From Cunninghamia lanceolata (taxonomy: Eukaryota; Streptophyta; Pinopsida; Cupressales; Cupressaceae): a stretch of DNA of 64,000 bases. The stretch covers positions 3,986,501 to 4,050,500 of the forward strand of contig BSBN01000233.1 of assembly GCA_027924645.1 (NCBI GenBank), given 5' to 3'. Under the pieces are notes generated by a model that was given only the letters and a program-made list of their open reading frames with translations, did not search any database and was not told where the DNA came from. The translations under genes and the position numbers were made by a program. This document shows, one piece after another, positions 33,302-45,010 of the stretch (positions are counted from its first letter, which is position 1; every line of letters begins with the position of its first letter).

Positions 33302-35286
33302 TAATGAAGGGGGTAAATCATAAAACACACAACAATAGAAATTTCACATAGAAAAATAGAACTTTATTTATTGATTTGGACAACTTATTACATTACAAAA
33401 GCTCAACTACAATAAGAGGAATCAACCCTCCATAGGCTGCAACACATTATAGCTTCCTCTCACAAGACTCTGGAATCATCTACCATCTATAACCCCAAAT
33501 TTGCTAGGGTTTCTATTTTTCTATCTATTCTTGACTCTACACTTTCCCCCTTAACTCTACTACTGCCCAGGGTTCCCAAAATAGTCATAAATAGCACTTT
33601 TTGGCGGCCTCCAGCTAAATTTTGAAATTTGCAACTCCCTCCAAAAGTAGGTCAACTTTCAGGAAGCATAACTTTTGATCCAGTTGTCTGATTGATGAAC
33701 CGTTTTAAGCACCGGAAAGCTCATGATGTGAACTATCATGATGAAAATTAATAAATGGATATCTATCAACTCTTCAAGATATTATGGGATGTTTTTGTTT
33801 GAATTAACCCAGACAACTGAGAGGGCGGGTGAATCAGTTGTCTCCAAATTTTTCTTTGAAACTTCTTTTTCTATTGTCAATTTGATCAATGATGTAAACA
33901 CTAAAGCATATGATATTAACATAGAAGTAAAAGCATAATCAACACATTTGACACCAAGATTTTGACGTGGAAACCCGGTTAAGGGAAAAACCATGGTGGG
34001 GGTTAACCCACAAATATTAATACCCTGTTAAAAGTATTTTTACAAATGGGAATGCACATGCATTCGAGATCATTGCCCATAGCTCACTGCTCAAATGGAA
34101 GCTCACTGCCTATGGAAATATTACAAGAGAATGGCACAGATATGAACTGATTAATAGCATCTACCCATGCAAGAATTTCAATTCCTGTTAAGTACAAAAA
34201 CTGATCTTACACATTTCATCTTTGCTCTGCTCTTCTTGTTGTTCTGCCTTCATTTGCACTTTGGATTTCTACTCTTCTCACATACACCTTATTCACATAC
34301 ACCACACATTGAATCATTCAATTGCATTGGCTATATATATCTGCAATATGATCTACAATTATTCTATCAATCGGCTTCAACAACACTTAGAACTTTTATG
34401 AATACTCTGCTCTGTCAGCTAGATCTATGCATAACTTAAGGTATGGACCAAAAATTTCTCTTGAAAATCATCACTCATGTCAACCACTATCACTAATCAT
34501 CACCATTTGTCCAACAAAAAACTTCCATACATCTGAAATCAAGACCTTCTGCAAGGTCAGCATGTTCTTCTTCTGTCTGCTCTGACAAATTGGAACCCAG
34601 TACTCAGAGGATAATATCTTTTGAATCCTTCATCACCGGAGGACAAAAATTTGGATTTGGACTATCTTGATAATGCATATGACTCCCCTAGATTTGTAAC
34701 TAATCATGATTTTCCACCGGAGAGATCCTGACCAAAATACCGGACCCTGTTACTACTCCGTTCCTAACTGCCCAAACTTAGACAAATTTTGAATCTGACT
34801 TCCGGTATGAATAAATTATGTTATGTGGATGATTGGGATGATCTTAGTTGCCATCAATGACAACACCTATCAATGCAAAGCAGTGTCTCTTGCCAACAGT
34901 TTTAGTGCCTCATATCTTGTTTCAGAAAATTTCAGTGGCTTTTTAGAAAACAAAAACTTTAATATCTTTTAGCTCACAAATGATCTTTGTCTGATTCCTT
35001 CGCCAAAGGTCTTATATTTTCATTATGAAGCTTTCTGTAAGTTTTCTCTTCAATCCATGCCCAAATGCAAACTTTCCTAAAATGACAGGTAAACTTTTGA
35101 AAACTGGTAGTTTGCTATTTTTAGCAGTTTTGGAAAAATTGAAAGTCCTACATCATTATTCAAGAGATTATGGAACTAGAAATACTAATTATGGAAAGAA
35201 ATGAAAAAAAAATTTATGATTTTGAAGCAACATATTTTTGGGTGATGCAAGATTGCCCTTACACCACTGGATGCTCCTGCATTAGA
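33302..35286 (-). repeat. Element F 3' LTR with nested solo LTR
   Basis: Matches 39940-40805 outside the insertion 33796-34898. On the minus strand it runs from TRATRCAGGAGCATCC-like to ACCCCCTTCATTA. The other LTR ends TCATCA, so the last CA is mutated here. Confidence 0.85.
33796..34898 (-). mobile_element. Solo LTR of the D/G family in F's 3' LTR
   Basis: 1,103 bases, ending on the plus strand AGTGTCTCTTGCCAACA, the complement of the D LTR start. It begins TGTTTGAATTAACC, then GGGTGAATCAGTTGTC, the complement of the D LTR end. A perfect TSD GTTTT lies at 33791-33795 and 34899-34903. No internal region remains, as expected after LTR-LTR recombination. Confidence 0.88.
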
Positions 35287-35339
35287 CACCCAGAGTAATT
35301 TGAGAAGTGACCCTGTCACGTCTCAGGTGTTTGTGTGAG

Positions 35340-35990
35340 GAAAACCCAAATGGTCAACCTCTGCCTTAGATAATGAAGAAGAATCTTCAATAGGCCTTCC
35401 TTTCCATTTCACCAGATATTCTTCATATTGCCTATTCCGAGTACTTCTTCCCACATGGCTATCCAAGATCTCTTCTATCTCCTCCATTGAAGTAGATGCT
35501 GGAATACTCCATTGTTCTTCTATTGGTCCATCCTCTATGCCACCTTCATGATATTCTATTAAATAGGCAATGTTAAACACAGGGGAAATATTGATCCCAC
35601 TCGGCAGCTCTACCTCATATACATTTCCTAAATCATGCTTCTTCAAGATTCTGTACGGTCCAAATTTCTTCATTTTCAACTTATTGTGTGTTCCAATTGG
35701 GAACCTTTCTTTTCTCAAGTGAACCATGACTTCATCTCCTACTTGGAACTCCTTATATCTCCTCTTCTGATCTGACTTAGCCTTGTACTGAATGTTCATC
35801 TTATTAAGGTACTTTCTCACCTCTTCATGCAAATTCTTCAGGTGTTCTGCAAAGTCTTCGGCCTTGACACTTGTCTTTTCTCCTTTGTCTAGATTCCTTA
35901 ACTCTAAAGCATTTCTTGGACTATTGCCATATACAATCTGGAATGATGATTTACAAGTACTCCTATTGACAGAATTATTGTAATAAAATT
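35340..35990 (-). pseudogene. Element F integrase C-terminus and chromodomain
   Basis: Open from 35832 to 35323, then continuing upstream with breaks. The integrase GPY/F-like module is VGDEVMVHLRKERFP, then KKFGPYRIL and VYEVELP. The chromodomain follows (35487-35340: EEILDSHVG, QYEEYLVKWKG, KAEVDHLGF). Chromodomains target integration to particular chromatin. The expected tryptophan after the acidic DSS stretch is a serine here, so one aromatic-cage position seems lost. Confidence 0.82.
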
Positions 35991-36880
35991 TTGCCTATGG
36001 TAAAATCAAATCCCATCCCTTGGACTTATCTCCTACTAAGCATCATAGTAGGTTACCCAAACTCCTATTCACCACTTCCATCTGTCCATCAGTTTGTGGA
36101 TGGTGTGCAAAACTGAACTTCAAATCTGTCTTCAACTTCTTCCACAATGTCCTCTAGAAATTACCAACAAACTTGGTATCTCGATCTGAAACTATGCTCT
36201 TAGGTAGACCATGTAGTCTCACCACTTCCCTGAAAAATAACTCTACAATATGAACAACATCATTAGTCTTCTTACAAGGAATAAAATGTGCCATCTTTGA
36301 GAATCTGTCCACCACCACAAAAATGGAATCATGCCCTCTCTTTGTCCTTGGTAAACCAAGAACAAAATCCATACTAATATCATCCCATGGCTTCTCCGGT
36401 ACAGGTAATGGCTAATATAGACCTGTATTCTGACTTGCTCCTTTTGCCATCTGGCATACTCTGAAACTCTATACAAATTTCCTCACATCTTTCTGCAATT
36501 GTGGCCAATAATAATTTTCACCAACAATAGCAATGGTCTTATCTCGACCAAAGTGTCTGGCCAATCCTCCACTATGCTTCTCCTTAATCAGGTTCTCTCT
36601 CATGGAACTCCTCATAATGCACAACTAGCTTCCTTTAAACAACATGCCATCTTGGATTATGAAATCTAACCACTTTGTCCTATCCAAAGTAATAGGTTCC
36701 AGACAAGCTTTCCAAGCCTCTACAAAATCTGGATCTTTAGGATACAAACTTTTGAGCTCATCAAACCCAACAACCTCTATCTTCATTTCTATCAATAAAT
36801 TTTTCCTTCTACTAAAGGCATCTGTAACTCTATTGGACTTCCCACTCCTGTGCTTCAGAACAAAAGTATAACTCTGCAAA
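35991..36880 (-). pseudogene. Element F integrase core
   Basis: An H-H-C-C-like region, ARHFGRDKTIAIVGENYYWP, leads to a decayed second cysteine pair. DDE-type core segments follow: [31 protein letters not shown] pieces, [20 protein letters not shown] and [20 protein letters not shown]. Integrase inserts the cDNA and makes the 5-bp TSD. A TAG replaces tryptophan after VGNF near 36160, and further stops occur. Confidence 0.82.
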
Positions 36881-36899
36881 AACTCAACCCATTTTAAGT

Positions 36900-37200
36900 G
36901 CCTTTGATTTAATTTTCTTTGACTATTAAGATACTACAAAGCCTAATGATTAGTATATAAATCAAACTCTTTTGGCAACTGATAATGTCTCCATTTCTTC
37001 AAAGCTTGAACTATTGCATAAAATTCCTGATCATAAACATAATAATTTTTCTTGGCATCATTAAGATTCTCACTAAAATAGGTAGTGGGCTTACCTTTTT
37101 GACTTAAAATAGCTCCTATAGCACTACCACTAGCATCACAATCTACCTGAAATACCTTATTGAAATCTAGAAGTGCCAAAACAGGTTGCTTTGTAACTTT
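36900..37200 (-). pseudogene. Element F RNase H
   Basis: Gypsy-type RNase H: FQVDCDASGSAIGAILSQKGKP, YFSENLNDAKKNYYVYDQEFYAIVQALKKWRHY, then a segment near LYTNH. The first catalytic DASG and the E of the DQEFYA box are present. It follows RT directly and removes template RNA. Confidence 0.82.
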
Positions 37201-37990
37201 CTACTTCAATGTATCAAAGCTTTTGTCTACTCCTTTAGTCCATCTAAACTCTTTTCTATCCCCACTCATTGTCTTCATTAGGGGTGCACAAATTCTACTA
37301 AAATTCTTGATAAACTTTCTGTAAAAACTTGCCAAACCATGAAAAGATCTTACCTTCTTTGTACTCCTTGGCGTAGGCCATTCAATGATAGCCCTTACTT
37401 TTTCTGGGTCCATCTTAAGACCTTCCTCTAAGACAACAAATCCTAGGTATACCAACTCCTTTACAAAACTATATTTCTTTAAATTAATCAACAACTTCTC
37501 CTCCCTCAACTTCTTAAAACATCTCCTCATATGCATCATATGCTCATCCCAAGTCTTACTAAAAATCAACATATCATCTAAATAAACAGTAACAAAACTT
37601 CCCAAAAATTCTTTCAATACCTCATTCATGAGTCACATGAATGTGCTCAGTGCATTGGTTAGCCCAAATGGCATGACTAACCACTCATACAAACCTTCCT
37701 TTGTCTTGAAGTTTATCTTCCACTCATCTCCTTCTCCGATATGGATCTGGTGATACCCACTCTTTAGGTCAATCTTCATGAAGTACTTGGCTCCACTCAA
37801 ACAATCCATTATGTCATCCATTCTTGGCAATGGAAATTTGTACTTGATCATGATCTTATTTATGGCTCGAGAATCTGTACACATTCTCCATTCTCCATCT
37901 TTCTTTGGTGCTAGTACTGCAGGTACCACACATGGACTCAGGATCTCCCTTATTAGTCCCTTCCTTAACAATTGATGAACTTATCTATTC
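37201..37990 (-). pseudogene. Element F reverse transcriptase
   Basis: RT blocks are well kept: [14 protein letters not shown] with [65 protein letters not shown], and the catalytic YLDD at 37573-37584. The connection region has KKYSFVKELVYLGFVV and KVRSFHGLASFYRKFIKNFS. One stop separates the two open pieces near 37630. Confidence 0.88.
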
Positions 37991-38279
37991 AACTCTTCAT
38001 TCTCTACTAGAGTCATTCTATGAGCTATCTTATTTGGCAAACTGGCTCCTAGTATAAAATCCATTTGATGACTTATCTTCCTCACTGGTGGTAAACCTTC
38101 TGGTACATTATCAGAAATAATGTCCTAAAATTCTTCCAACATATTTGAAACTTCTGCTAGTACATCTTCACATTTCTCTTGATTAATCTTAGGAATCAAT
38201 GCAAAGTAATGATGCTCATGCTTCATACCCTCCAAAATTTCCTACCATCTACCAAGCAAATTCTGGCAGTACTACATAC

Positions 38280-38760
38280 CTTTTCTTCCACCTCCTTCAA
38301 GGGCTTCAACATATGACGAACTCCATCCTTTGTTAGAGAATATGTGTTTGCACGACCATCATGGACATCGCTCCTATCATACTACCACGGCCTCCTTAAT
38401 AGCATATGACATGCATCCATCGGTATGATATCACACATCACCTCATCATGGTAGTCCCCAATCTTGAACTACACTAAACACTACTCATTGACCAAGGCTC
38501 TATAGTCCTTCTACAACCAAGCAATCTGATATGGATGTGGATGCTTTCTTCTTGTCAACTTCAACTTGTCAACCATCTCCTCTAAAACAAGATTGTCAGT
38601 GCTTCCACTGTCAATAATAATATCACAACACTTACCTTCACATTTACACCTTGTGTGGAATAAACTCTTCCTCTAATTCAATTCTTTCACCTCATTTAGC
38701 AGGGTTCTTCTGACAACTAGGGTTTCTCCCCTTTCAACATCTTCAGAATGCTCAGAATGT
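38280..38760 (-). pseudogene. Element F protease
   Basis: The active-site motif DIIIDSGSTDNLV (DSG codons at 38604-38612) is followed by a degraded CHMLLRRPW-like box (LLGRPW in relatives). Several stops interrupt it. The spacer from here to RT (37,991-38,279) keeps only fragments. Confidence 0.7.
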
Positions 38761-38769
38761 GAATCTTCA

Positions 38770-39838
38770 TCTACATGTGCAACTCATGCATTACCTTCAG
38801 GTCTTCTATTTTCCCTTCCTTGATGTTGTGGAATCTCATATGATTGATACCCTTCTTCTTCGCATTAGAAATAGGTTCCTCTAAAACCTCCTCTTCTGGT
38901 TCCTTTCCCAGGTCTACCTCTTCCTCTTCCTCTTTGCTCACCATTGTTCTGGTCATGAGGGTGGTAGCTATTATCTACTCCCTGATTTTGACTAGCGCCA
39001 GCTTCTTCACTTTTCTTTGGATCTTCATTTTGGCCTCCATAGGGTCTTCCACTAGTCTTTCTGCCTTGACCTCTTCCCCTTTGCTTCCCGTCAAATCTTT
39101 TATTCAGCTTCTCTTCCACCTTCAGGGAAAACTGGTACGCATCTTCTATGGTGGTCATTTTGACCAGGCTCAGCTCATCTTGAATACCTGGCCTCAACCC
39201 ATTAATGTAACGGGCTACCTTCTCCTTGTTGGGCTTTGCATGGCCTATCTTAAGAGTAATTTTATAAAACTCTTCTGTATACTCCTTAACAAACTTGTTA
39301 CCTTGCTTTAGTCCTTGCAGCTTCTTCAGCAACTCCATCTCATAGTCAACAGGAATGAATTGCTTCTTTAGTTTTTTTACCATTTGATCCCATCTGGTGA
39401 TCTTTCCTTTTCCTCTTTTGTTCCTCTCTAATTGGACCTCCTTCTACCAAATACTAGCATGGCCCTTCAACTTTGTTTTTGCAAACTTGACTCGATCTGG
39501 GTCCTCCACATCTTCATACTCGAAATACTCCTCCATGTCATTGATCCAATCAATAAGCTGTTCTAGATTCAAATCTCCAAAATATGTAGAAACTTCGATC
39601 CTGGGCCTCTTTTTGATCTTCGAAATGGCCCTCAACAACCTAACTTCTGCAAGATCTCCTGTAGCTTCTTGTTCCTCCTCAGCTAGCTCTTTTTAGCTTC
39701 ATCTTTGCTTTCTTCTCCTATTCTTGGCTCAAACCCTCTTTGTAGCTCCTCTTGCAATGCATCGATTTACCTTTGTAGGGCTCTAAAACCCTCTTCTGTC
39801 AAAACATTCCTCCCAATACTATTTCTTCATAGAGGCAT
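38770..39838 (-). pseudogene. Element F gag
   Basis: Begins at ATG 39838. Conserved pieces are FGDLNLEQLIDWINDMEEYF, KFAKTKLKGHASIW, FIPVDYEMELLKKLQGLKQG and YTEEFYKIT, then an arginine/glycine-rich tail (GKQRGRGQGRK, later RGRGRPGKG and RRGG). This is the Retrotrans_gag type of chromoviruses. The expected CCHC knuckle after the RG tail is decayed. Stops lie near the start (a TGA three codons in) and at the joint 39444/39383. Confidence 0.8.
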
Positions 39839-39925
39839 CTTGATCTCTGCACCAAAGCCACAACCTTAGGTCTTGGCGCAAACTGCCTCACGGTCGGCAA
39901 TTTGTCTACACACTCAGGAACCCTT

Positions 39926-39937
39926 GCTCTGATACCA
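39926..39937 (-). other. tRNA-iMet primer binding site of F
   Basis: Plus-strand GCTCTGATACCA is the exact complement of TGGTATCAGAGC, two bases inside the 5' LTR end at 39940. Confidence 0.88.
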
Positions 39938-39939
39938 CT

Positions 39940-40805
39940 TGATGAAGGGGGTAAATCATAAAACACACAACAACAAAAATTGCACATAGAAAAATAGAAC
40001 TTTCTTTATTGATTTGGACAACTTATTACATTACAGAAGCTCAAATACAATAAGAGGAATCAACCCTCCACAAGTTGCAACACATTACAGCTTCCTCTCA
40101 CAAGACTCTGGAATCATCTGCCATTTGTAACCCCAAATCTGCTAGGGTTTATGTTTTCCTGCCTATTCTTGACTCTACACTTTCCCCCTTAACTCTACTA
40201 CTACCCAGGGTTCCCAAAATAGTCATAAATAGCACTTTTTGGTGGCCTCCAGCTAAATTTTGAAATTTGCAACTCCCTCCAAAAGTAGGTCAACTTCTGG
40301 GAAGCATAACTTTTGATCCTGGTGTTCGATTGACGAACCGTTTTAAGCGCTGGAAAGGTCATGATGTGAACTATCATAGAGGAAATTCATAAACAAATTT
40401 TCATCAACTTTTTGGGACCATTTTAAGTGCTTCATATCTCATTTCAGAAAATTTCAGTGGCTTTTCAGAAAATAGAAACTTTAATATCTTTCAGCTCACA
40501 AATGATCTTTGCCTGATTCCTTTGCTAAAGGTATTATATTTTTGTTATGAAGCTTTCTATAAGTTTTCACTTCAATCCGTGTCCAATGCAAACTTTCCTA
40601 AAATGGCAGCTAAACTTTCCAAAACTGGCAGTTTGCTATTTTTAGCAGTTTTGGAAAAACTAAAAATCCTACATCATTATTCAAGAGATTATGGAAATTG
40701 AAATACTAATTATGGAAAGAAATGAAAACAACTATAATGATTTTGAAGCAACATCTTTTTAGGTGATGCAAGATTGCCCTTACACCACTGGATGCTCCTG
40801 TATCA
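39940..40805 (-). repeat. Element F 5' LTR
   Basis: 866 bases. On the minus strand it starts TGATACAGGAGCATCCAG and ends CCCCCTTCATCA. It is the intact partner of 33302-35286. Confidence 0.9.
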
Positions 40806-40810
40806 TATTC

Positions 40811-41240
40811 TCATTTGGTTCATTCCACACTATTGCAGTGGTTATGCTACAAAAAAATGAAGAAGGTTTCTAGCAACCCTTGCATTTTTTAGCAAGTCTC
40901 TTCAAGCCGCAGAGCTAAAGTATGATATGGCAAAAAAGAAGCCATATGCTTTAGTGAAAGCTGTGAAGAATTTTAGACCTTACTTAGTTGGTACAAAGGT
41001 GGAAGCATATGTGCCTAATGCATCTGTGAAAGATGCATTAGTCCAACAGGAGGTCACTGGCCGGAGGTGCAGATGGATCAACAAGATCTAGGAGTTCAAT
41101 ATTGACATATGAATCACAAAACTGGTTAGGGGACAAGGACTTGCCAAACTAAAGGCTGAGGTTAACTTGGAGGCTGCTCAAATCAATGTTATTGAGAAGG
41201 AAACAAATGTGATATGTAGCTTACAGATGACCTCATGGTA
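40811..41240 (+). pseudogene. Element B RNase H downstream of RT
   Basis: Continues B's polyprotein after F: SFGSFHTIAVVMLQKNEEGF, then, after a frame break, the segment with ELKYDMAKKKPYALVKAVKNFRPYL and VPNASVKDAL. This is the gypsy-type RNase H next to RT. The first motif has GSFHT where DAS is typical, so this domain probably lacks its first catalytic aspartate. That is typical of elements that rely on a second RNase H. Confidence 0.75.
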
Positions 41241-42492
41241 TATTGATATCATCTATTATTTGACACACCTCAGGTGTCCTGATGGGCTCACCAAGAACTA
41301 AGAACATACATTGAAGTTGTAGGATGTGAGGTATGTGTTTATTAAAGGGGACTTATACTAGAGAAGCAATGATGGTGTCCTATTATTATGCTTAGATGAG
41401 AACCAAGTTGAAAGCATGTTGAAGTAAATGCATGAGGGAGTGTGTGGAGGTCATTTTACAACCAAAACAATAGCCCGCAAGATTTTAAGAGCTAGCTATT
41501 ATTGGCCTACCTTATTTTCAAACTCCCATGCATTCGCAAGAAAATGTGAGGCATGTCAAAAATTCTTAGGAAAGCTCAAATATTTAGGTTCATTGCCCCT
41601 TAGGCCCATGCAAGTTGAGGCCCCCTGCTATCAATGGGGCATAGATTTTATTGGTGAAATCAGTGAGAAATCAAGTGGAGGCCATAAATAGATCCTTGTA
41701 GCTACAGATTACTTCACCAAGTGGATAGAAGCCATCCCTACAAAGAAAGCCACAAGCAAGGTGGTGATGGACTTCATTCTAAATCACATCATTATTAGAT
41801 TTAAGGCACTAGTCAGGTTAGTAATGGATAATGCTATGTGCTTTAGATCGGATGATTTCATAGGTTTTTGCAATACATATGGCATTAAGATGTCATAATC
41901 CTCCCCTTATCACCCCCAAGGAAATGGTCAAGCTGAGTCAAGAAACAAAAGCCTAATTAAAATCATTAAAATGATGTTGGAAAAAAAGAAAAAGGCTTGG
42001 GATTCTAAGCCAAGTTTAGCTTTATGCGCTGATAGGTTGACTATCAAAAAGGCTATTGGAAAATCACCATTTGAATTGGTTTATGGAAATTAGGCTAGGT
42101 TGCCAGTAAATAATCTCCTACCTATTTATAAGTTCATCCAAAAAGAGGATTTGGACATCCCTGAGCTGATGGAGGAGAGGATTGAATAGTTAATTGAACT
42201 TGATGAAGTCAAAAGAAATGCACAAAGGAACAATCTCAAAATGCAACAGAAGGCTAAATATTTGTTTTACAAAAGAACTTCTGATAGGAAAGTCAAAGTG
42301 AATGACATGGATTTGGTATGGAATGCTAGGGCACAAGACAAGGTTAAGCATGGAAAATTTGAAGCCTTGTGGTTAGGTCCCTATGTCATAGCATATTATC
42401 ATGGAGGAGATTCATATTTCATCCAGGTCTTGAATGGTGAAATCCAAGAATTTCTAGTGCATGGACAATTCTTGAAGCAATTCTATGCTTGA
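41241..42492 (+). pseudogene. Element B integrase
   Basis: One frame from about 41428 to 42492, broken only by stops. Zinc-binding module: H-GGHFTTKTIARKILRASYYW, then C-ACQKF. Core: YQWGIDFIGEI (first D), LVATDYFTKWIEAIP, VMDNAMCF (second D), YHPQGNGQAESRNKSLIKII (catalytic E), then WDSKPSLALCADRLTIKKAIGKSPFELVYG. C-terminus: LVWNARAQDKVKHGKFEALWLGPYVI. TAG or TAA stops sit where Q or W is expected. No chromodomain follows. Confidence 0.88.
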
Positions 42493-42640
42493 TCATATCC
42501 ATGCACATTTGTATTTTAGTGTAAATAGGTGTGGTTTCTTGTGTGCTTTCCCTACTCACTATTTTTTTGGTCTGCTACCTCTCTGAAGATTTTGGATCCT
42601 CATGATGACATTGCAGTCATCCGTCCCCAACCAGAGCTAC
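42493..42640 (+). other. Element B 3' untranslated sequence
   Basis: About 150 bases between integrase stop and 3' LTR. I see no clean polypurine tract next to the LTR (the flank reads CCAACCAGAGCTAC), so this signal appears decayed. Confidence 0.4.
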
Positions 42641-43433
42641 TGTTGGGATTCCTATTTTTCAAGACATGTATTTCCTAAACCTTGCCAAATTTTACCAACA
42701 TGCTAATTCACCCAATTCCATCTAAATCCCACTTTATACCTCCATTGTTGAACCTAAAGTTTATAACCGATCAAAGATATCTTCCATAGGTTTTAATGTG
42801 TTTTCCTTTTGAAAATGCAATATAGGAAACCCAAGAAGTGACTAAGTCCAAAAAACTCTAGGTGTTTCCTTGTGTTTTGGCCTTAGTCAGAGTTTTAGAA
42901 TTTTAGAGTTTTGGGCTCCTTCCTTCCATTGTGTTATCTATTGGCTCCGAGGTCTGAGGCTCAAAATTTGCCGAAGTGTTGAAATTTATCTAATTGAAGT
43001 GAAATTTTAGAGGTCGGAGTTTCAACGTTTCTTCTTCTTCAGTGTTGTGATTGGAAGGAGGAGGACCTAAAGGCCAAAGTCAGACGAGTTCTATTTCTTC
43101 TAAGTGTTTTGAAGATCAGACTTTGGGCCTTTGGTCTTTAGTCTTCTTCATGACAGGTGTTAGGGAGAAGCCCTAAAGTCTGAAGTCTGATGGATCTACA
43201 TGTTCAAATCCTTGTAAGTGTGAAATGTATGGTGGAGGTTGAAGGCCAACTCTTCTTCCTTCCTTTGAAGAAAGTGAAACAGGGAAGTCCTAAGGGTTGA
43301 AATCTGATGGGACCCATTGGTTGGTCCCATCAGAAAATATGTGGCAAGTTTTAAAGCATTCTGCCATTCAACAGAGATGATTTTATTAAGGAAAAAAGCT
43401 TGACGGAAGTGTGGAAAGGTGACATCTGGCAAA
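42641..43433 (+). repeat. Element B 3' LTR, first part
   Basis: Starts TGTTGGGATTCC like the 5' LTR. It is interrupted by array H at 43434 after TSD GCAAA, and resumes at 60334. Confidence 0.9.
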
Positions 43434-44090
43434 TGTTGTGTTATGGAGACAAATCAGACTCGGACACAAAATATTCATATTATTTTTTATTAAATAATTT
43501 GTTGCACTATTAATTTTTTTTGTCGCACTTGTATTTAAAATAACATTTACAAACAATTATTAAATGCTAGAAATGATCAGTTATAATATTTAATTAAAGA
43601 CACTTACATTTAGTTTTTGTAACCACCCAAAAGATGTGTGTTATTGGGTGCATGAGACAAAACCAATGGCCATGCTTCATTTGTAATTAATAGGACATGT
43701 GTGGGAATATATGCCAATACTTAGATTAGAGTTTTGAGGGCAATAGAGCATGAAACGTTGTCAGAAATTTACAGTTTTGTGGTAGGAAAAACATAGAAAG
43801 TGCCACAAGTACCTATAGCAAAGGCTGTGTAAAACAACAGTGTTAAAATGTGATGAAAAACATTGCTACAAGTTGTAGATGTTGCTGCATGTCTTTGTAA
43901 AGTTTTTTTTGCTAGAAGTTTAATATATATTGGACCCTCTTGTTGGTGGATGTAGCCCAATTTTTTGGGTGAACCACATTAAACCTTGGTGTCATTTTTT
44001 TGCTGTCCATTATTTTTATGTGTTTTATCTCTCTATCTATACTTCTAAATCTACATTTAATTGATAGAAATCTGCCTACAATCTCTAACA
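43434..44090 (+). repeat. H LTR1
   Basis: 657 bases, TGTTGTGTTATGG to ATCTCTAACA, followed by primer site TGGTATCAGAG (tRNA-iMet type) at about 44093. Confidence 0.88.
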
Positions 44091-44156
44091 AGTGGTATCA
44101 GAGTAGGTTGTGTTTGGTTATCGTCTGAAGGAAGATCTCACAGTTGAGTGGGAGAA

Positions 44157-45010
44157 ATGGCTGACAAGGGTATACTGAAGGTTGATAAATTCAATGGATA
44201 GAACTATCAATTATCAAAGATGTGGATGGAGGATTATCTCTATCAGAAGGATTTATGGAGGCCATTGCAATGGAAATCCAATAAACTGGTAGCAATGACT
44301 GATGAGGATTGGGATCTTCTAGATAGTAAGGCACTAGGAAGCATTAATTTGTGCCTAGTACCATCAGTGGCATTCAATATTTCAAAAGCAAAGACAATAG
44401 ACAAGTTGATACAGACATTGGCAAAGTTATATGAAAATCCTTCCACTTCAAATAAGGTATTTCTTATGAAGTGCTTATTTAATATGAAAATGGTAGAAGG
44501 TGGATCGGTTATTGATCATTTAAATGAGTTTAACATAGTTACCAGTCAATTGACTTCTGTAAATGTAAATTTTGATGAAGAAGTTAGAGCTCTCTTGATA
44601 TTATGTTCTTTTCCTGAAAGATGGAATAGTTTGGTAATGGCAGTTAGGAATTTTGTTTTTGGTTCGAATATGCTAAAATTTGATGATGTTGTTGGTGTTA
44701 TTTTGAGTGGGGAAATTCATAGGAAAAGCTCAAGTGGATCCACAACGGGTAGTGTTTTGAATGCAAAAAGTAGGGGTAGATCAAAGGAGAGAAGAAAAGG
44801 TTCTAGAGATCATGGGAAGTCATGAGGAAAATCAAAGGACAGGAGATCCCAATCTAGAGGAAAGAAGGATTGTCAGTATTATGGGAAGCTGGGTCATCTG
44901 AAGAAAGATTGTTGGTCTTGGAAGAATAAAGAAGGAGACAACCAAGAAGGCAATAAGGAGGCAAATGTGGTGAGTAATAAATCCGAATATGATGCTTTGA
45001 TTCTTTTCCT
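44157..45010 (+). pseudogene. H1 copia gag
   Basis: Starts MADKG at ATG 44157. The copia gag core includes WDLLDSKALGSINLCL, TIDKLIQTLAKLYE, FLMKCLFNMKMVEGGSVIDH, and FDEEVRALLILCSFPERW. A basic serine/arginine-rich stretch follows, then a TGA (44823-44825) shared with H2, and a zinc knuckle reading CQYYGKLGHLKKDC, in which the second cysteine is Y. A stop lies near 44200. Confidence 0.85.

Larger units (their letters stand above)
33302..40805 (-). mobile_element. Element F: chromodomain Ty3/gypsy element
   Basis: Minus-strand element with 5' LTR 39940-40805, 3' LTR 33302-35286 (holding a solo LTR) and a perfect TSD TATTC at 33297-33301 and 40806-40810. It has a tRNA-iMet primer site. Gene order is gag, protease, RT, RNase H, integrase, chromodomain, so it is a chromovirus. 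It is among the better preserved copies here but carries stops. It split B between RT and RNase H. Confidence 0.92.

Noticed and set aside
34167..34439. 90-residue frame with HFGFLLFSHTPYSHTPH
   Set aside because: Lies in the D-family solo LTR; no conservation as coding sequence in D or G.
38844..39311. 155-residue plus-strand frame
   Set aside because: Antisense of F's gag, which has recognisable capsid motifs on the minus strand.
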